Assembly: GCA_036583965.1 (NCBI GenBank)
Contig: JAZBQD010000017.1
Location: forward strand, 23,222,385 to 23,286,384
Source of the DNA: Prunella strophiata
Taxonomy: Eukaryota > Chordata > Aves > Passeriformes > Prunellidae
Reading direction: 5' to 3'
Length of the DNA: 64,000 nt
Each line of letters opens with the position of its first letter. The stretch's first letter is position 1. This document shows, piece by piece, positions 58,499 through 64,000 of the stretch. The position numbers and the translations under genes were made by a program. The notes below the pieces were generated by a model, which was not told the origin of the DNA, made no database searches, and worked only from the letters and a program-made list of their open reading frames with translations.

Positions 58499-61400
58499 GA
58501 GCTAGAAGTGGGGGTAGGCTCAGCCCTGCCTGGCTTTTCCACCTAGCCTTCCTAGCAAAGGAACACTATGAAATAATAATCAGTGACAAAATGAAATATC
58601 TTGTATTATGCCTCCAGCCCCACCCATCAAATAACACAAGAATATTAGAGATTCTGTTAAGAACACTGTTAAGAACTCAAGTTTATCCCAGTGTACCCTT
58701 AACACAAACAACAGAGGCATGTTGTTTGAACTAGCTCATTATGTGCAAACTCCAGAGCTAGTTCTGTGTACAACATGTATACGTTGATCTCTGAGCTGGA
58801 GCTCATGTCCTTACCTTATAAAAGAACAAATGTATCTCGCTGGTAGAGTGAAGGCCAAAACCACTAATGTTAATTAAAATGGCACTCACAGCAGACTATT
58901 TCTTCGCTGCTCAGGCCAAAATGCCTGCTCAGCAGCAGCTTCACCTCACTGGGAGGAGGACTGACCATGTTTCTCTGGGAGGAGCAAAACTAAATTGATG
59001 GTTCTGTTTATCTCTTTATTGGATAATGCCAATGTAGGTTTTCACATGCATGCTTGGGAGCCAACCAAGACCTTAATTTTTCCTACAGCTGAATCTGTCA
59101 TCAAAATTATCAAAATATCTTCTCAAATTTCAGATGAATTCTGCCTGTGGTTGTGATCTGGCCCAGGTTCATAAGAAACAGCCAGTTCTGTCTCTCCAGA
59201 GCATGCTCACTATGGAGACCTTGCCAGCGTGCTCCCTTGCTGGTCCCAGCAACTAGAGTGCAACACCACAGAAAGGAAGGATAAATCACTTGTGACCTCA
59301 CTGGTTTCTGTCTGGTATTCCTGTTCCATTTGTGCTGCAGCAGAGACAGCAGATGGGCAGAAAAGGGGAAAGGCTGTGGTGCAATGCAACAGGCACACAT
59401 CTGACAGTGCTAATGCTCTGGGCTGCCTTTCTTAAAAGTAATTATGTGATGTTGTTCATAGTCTGCACAGAGACAGTACATAACCATTCAGAGTAAAATA
59501 AGCTGGGACTTTTACAGCCTGCTCTTACCTTACCTTGGGTGAGAAAAACAGCACTGGTCCTGCTGCCCAGACCCAATGCTCCCACCATACTTCCAGTTTC
59601 ACAGTCTCTTGGTGTAGGATGACAGCAACCCTGAAGGGACACAAAAGTTTTACTTTTTTAAACTTTTCTATTGGGTTAATTCATGACTTCCTCACAAATT
59701 CTAGTGAAATCTAAATCTATACCCAGGGATGACAATGCTGCTCCCCTTTTGGAGGGCATTCCTCCACCCCAAAGTAAAATCTCCCAGGTGTGGCTCAGAA
59801 TAACCTCTGGCTTGTCTCATTCCTCCCTTTTGTCCTGTATAAGGCACTTTCCTACTTTGCCAGCAGTGCTCATAGCTAGATTCCTTAGATTTGCCCACTT
59901 ATCAGGGTAAAATCTCCTGTTGTCAGGGGCAAAAATATTTTGCTTTTTAACAAATATTCCAACAGCATCCTTTTAGCAAGCTTTCATTCCTTCACTTCTC
60001 TTTAAGATTCTCCTGCCTCAGGGAATTCATCATTCCAGAATCATTCTTAGCCCACTGAACCTGACACAACTTTCCCTAAAGCCAGACAGATTTCTGAGCC
60101 TGAGCTCAGAAAGAATGTGCAGTTCATGGAAAGGAAGAGGTGCTGTATGTCTGGAGACTGAATGTCAGTGGTGGCCAGTTTGACACATGATTTGGGTAAA
60201 TGTTTAATCTACACTCTGATCCCAGGACTCAGTTCATGTTCAGCCCAGAAGATGTTTTTGCTGCACAAAACCAATATTCTGTAAAAAATAGAATTGTCTT
60301 TCCACATGCATCTTAGCTAGGAAAGAATTAAACATAGTAAGAAACATCAGCTTATGTTGGAAATTAAATGTCATGGTGAAGAACAGTATGTCAGTATATC
60401 AAAAATATGTCACAGGATACTAACTTCATCTTTATTGCTTGGCACCACAAGGGTTTTGGAATGGGGGGATGTTTCTGTTGGTTTTTCTCATTGCCTCCCT
60501 TTCCCCCCATTTTTGTTGTTGTTGTTATTGTTGTTGTTAATTTTGTCATGGATGGAGCTTTAAAAAATCCATTGTGATGACTGGAAAATCCTGGTTTTGG
60601 CAAACCCAGTGGCTTGACAGGGCAACACACACGTGACCCAATTTTAGAGACAGCTTTGTGTCTCTTGTTTAATGGCTTGCAAATGAGTGCACATGAAGAA
60701 AAACAGAAGCCAGTGGAGTATGAGTAATCCAGCTGGGAATGTGCTTTGTTACAGGGATGCAGAGAATGCCTGCTCACAGCATGCATCACCCATGCTGGCA
60801 GCCAACAGCGAGGGACTCCCCCGCCGAGGGAGGATGAAAACTTCTTGTCACATGGGGCCCAGTGGAGAACTCACTGGTTTTGTTGGACAGAAATGAGAGC
60901 AAGAAAACAAGGAACACAACTTTCCTCTCATCTCCTGCACATCTTCTTGACATGCATCTTATGGGTTTGGCTTTTTGAGTTGTTTTTTTTTCACCCTGGG
61001 GGATTTTGACTGATTTTTCCCCTGCTGAGGATTTAGAACGTTTTTTCCAAATTTTACAGAAACAGTAATGACATTTCACCCATTCTGGTTCTCATATATC
61101 CACCCTGAAGCTTAGGAGTTGTCTTGGTGCTATGGAGGCTAACCTTCCTATCAGAGTTAGGGTTTAGTCTATGAGAAATTGGAGGTCTGGTTAATGAAGG
61201 ATAAAACAGATGAATTTGAGATCTTGCACATACATGGACTTTGGCACGTGTTTAGTTTTTTCAAGCTCCCAGGTTTCATGTCTCAATGTACACTGAGAAA
61301 TACATCCTTCCTGCTAGAAAGCCCCAAATATTTTTACCTGTACAGTACACCACCTGCCTTCTAAAGACAATGTTGTTTGCACAACAGGTGTATGTACTAA

Positions 61401-64000
61401 TTTTTAAATTTAGATTTTGTAGGTATTATTTGACTGTGGAAGAAATAACAAAAACTGTAGCCTGGTGTTCTGTTTTTCTGAAGTCATTATAATGCAAAAA
61501 CATATTAATATCCTGGGGGTTGTTTCCAGCAAGAGTGCATGCAATAGTTTAAACTTCCTGTCCTCCTTTGCTTTGAGACCTAGATGAGGGCTAGTCTTTC
61601 CATAAAGCATGAAGATGTTAACGAAGGAAATCTGTGATTGAGCACAACATGGGTCTCAGTTTTAAACTTGTCATTCATTGGCAAAGCTTGGGTGGCATGA
61701 GTAACCAGCATTCACTTTCAAGTATATTTCTGATAAGGAGAAATGGGGTGCACAGTGGGATATTTTCCCCAAAATTTGTTTCAAATCCTTTTTTGTTTAT
61801 GTTAATTTAACTCTGATTTTCAGAATGTTGGACTGCTTATTCAAAGGCTCTAGTAACAAAAAGATGGCAAGTGGTCTGCAATGAGAATTTGAGGATCGAT
61901 GTCCAAAATTATCTATATTTAGGCTTGAGATTCTCAGCTGTCTTGAGACTACAGCTGTATCTAGGGGTAATTGTGAGAGTTATGCCTTGGTTTAAGACTG
62001 TGATAAACAAAAATCCTGAGCGTTATCATACCTAAAGGCCATTTAATTAACATGAAAGCTCCTTCAGCACTTGTCTTCCAGTGTTTTTACACATCAAATT
62101 AATGATGGGTTAGTTAACAACTAAGGTCAGAAATCAAAGTAAAGTTTTAAACTGGAGTCAGAAGCAGAGAATACATAATTTGGCAGAATTGAGGAATAGT
62201 GGAAAAGCTTGTCCTGTTAATATTTTTAATCCATAAATATTTGGGGAATATTAAAATATTAAATATATTCCACTTCCAATCTGCCTTTGATGTGCTTCTC
62301 AGGAGAGCCCAGGATCCTCCCTGCCTGGGCCACTAACACCAGGAAAGAATGAGGAAGAGCCATCGGACTAATGGGAGGGTGGTGGGTACCCAGGGTTGGG
62401 CTTCAGAGTAGGAGAATGCAGCAAGAAATCATTGGCTAAGGTTCAAACACTGTCCATGAGCTGCATGACCTTGACTTTTTGTGTTTTCTGATTTTGGTTT
62501 TTTTTTTTTTTTTTGTACTCTTTCATTGTCTTGCTTTTCTTAAGAGTATCACCAATAATCTAGGACAAAGCCTCAACCATACCACAAACTCAAGAGATAA
62601 AAATATGCAGCAAGCCACACAAGGTCCTAACTTAGGCTGCTGACTTATTCTTAGACTTTTCCTTCCATGCTTTTTCTCCCACCCTGAACTTCAACCTTAA
62701 TCACAGCCCTTCTTTTAGCAACAATTTTATATTTGGTCTGGTGATCTCTGTGAAAACCAAACCTCAATATTATCCTGTGTTGAGAATTTTTAGCAAGCGA
62801 AACTCTAGTTCAGTGACATTAAAGCAGAACTCAACACTTCCTCAAGGGTTTCTTCCTTCAAATACCACAACACTGCTAATTCCAACACGAGGAATACTCT
62901 AAATATGAGTCTTATGTCATAGACATGTATGAACCTCAGAGCAAAATATCTTGGGCATAATGGTGGTACTGACTTCCCACATACCTATGGAACCTATTTT
63001 AAAATTTCTTCCAATTATCTACCTAAACCAATATGTGACACCTGACACTTGTCCAAGTCATACACATGAAATCCAGAATTAAAAGTGATTTTGGGGTCAA
63101 GTGACTACCAGTAGTTCTAAACAAGATTATCTGTCAATTTTAAATGCCTTCTTTGCTTCAAGTGTCCCTTTCTTGACACTAATTCCAATATAAACACGAA
63201 AGAAAAAAAAAGTAACTGGGCGATTGTTCTAAATACATCTGTATTCCCAGTTAATCAAATTTATGAAGTCTAAATTCTAATTATAATCCCCCAATTTACA
63301 GATCACTAAAAGTGAAAGACCTAAAAGCATCCCTGTAACTGATGAATATTTCTTTGTAGGTCCTTTTGGAAACTTGTCCTGAATGTCTTCATCAGAGGTG
63401 ACCACTCAGTTCTAGCTGCCTAAATCACATAAGATGCTTGGTCATTGTACTATAACACCACCAATCTTTTGAACCAGAAAATATGGACCCAGGCTCATGG
63501 CAGGTCTCAGCACAGCACAGATGATCCTTCCTGAGTTCCCCAATTTCACTATACCACTAGTTTTTCCTCATCTCCCTGACTCCTAAAAGTAATGCCAGAA
63601 ATTTGTTGCAATATGAAGCTCAAAATGTTAATATATTCCAATCTGCTTTCAGGTCCTTCCTTCCCCTGTAGCCCAGCCATATTTTCCATCCTGATTACTC
63701 ACCAGAGTTACAGCTAGTTTTATTCTTAATGCTGTGTCTCTGAAACCTCTGAAACTATGATCTTACCATTCCCAGTTTTCACAAAAGAAAGAAAAAATGA
63801 GTATGCCTGTGAACATTACAGCATTACAGCATTGTTTCTTTGCCTCCTTAAAACCCTAATGCTGATCCTAATGTCTACCCTGATAACAGCTGTAGCCTGA
63901 CATCACTCTAAATGTAAGACTTGTCTGTTTCTCTGGGAAATATTATGAGACTACAGGGTTAGTCTCATAATAGTGTAACATCTGAGAGGCCCACATTTAA
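58499..64000. other. Noncoding sequence to the window end
   Basis: AT-rich DNA with no gene, CR1 or other repeat recognised beyond a GTT trinucleotide run (60512-60540) and (T)17 at 62498-62514. The last 2 kb has very few open frames. Confidence 0.45.
60512..60540 (+). repeat. (GTT)n trinucleotide repeat
   Basis: Eight GTT-type units with one GTTATT interruption. A simple microsatellite. Confidence 0.92.

Noticed and set aside
1..64000. tRNA, snRNA, 5S rRNA, 7SK and CRISPR-like arrays
   Set aside because: Scanned by eye for the tRNA B-box, U6 and 5S internal motifs and for spaced direct repeats; none was found. A covariance-model search would be decisive.

Overview
The window reads as nuclear DNA from a bird. 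Seven fragments of the CR1 LINE, the dominant avian retroposon, are recognisable on both strands. They match in the C-terminal part of the CR1 reverse-transcriptase ORF and in the terminal stretch that ends near ATTCTATGATTCT or ATTCTGTGATTCTGTG. The background is AT-rich and CpG-poor, broken by one strong CpG island at about 12.78-13.51 kb. There is no bacterial-style gene organisation, no intact protein-coding gene and no RNA gene that I can support. Turtles and crocodilians also carry CR1, so 'bird' is a strong inference rather than proof.

Layout. 0-1.05 kb: a CR1 fragment that reaches the edge of the reverse-transcriptase core. 1.05-12.4 kb: AT-rich sequence with one more CR1 fragment, probably the first part of a gene body transcribed leftwards. 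12.48-13.52 kb: a CpG island with a consensus minus-strand splice donor (exon 1 candidate, ending at 13063), an octamer and a CRE half-site just upstream, and a phase-defined candidate second exon at 12487-12611. 13.5-35 kb: mostly featureless noncoding DNA with CR1 fragments at 17.7, 29.3 and 32.1 kb and two isolated exon-like segments on the plus strand. 34.96-35.45 kb: a CR1 copy that unusually lacks its 3' end. 35.9-36.08 kb: a pure pyrimidine tract. 40.96-42.44 kb: a 1.45-kb GGAA/GAAGGA-rich purine island enclosing GC-rich, CpG-containing inserts. 46.55-46.61 kb: two AP-1/MARE-type sites in a small GC-rich patch. 50.78-51.54 kb: a possible old LTR or other interspersed repeat. 57.8-58.5 kb: the seventh CR1 copy. 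The last 5.5 kb shows nothing I can name.

Best overall reading: the start of a minus-strand gene of unknown identity (promoter at about 13.3-13.5 kb, body extending left out of the window), with a long gene-poor or regulatory region to its right. The most unusual sequence is the GGAA island. Most reading frames of 60-130 codons are what chance predicts in this amount of AT-rich DNA. The longer frames in the GC-rich and GGAA regions come from base composition.
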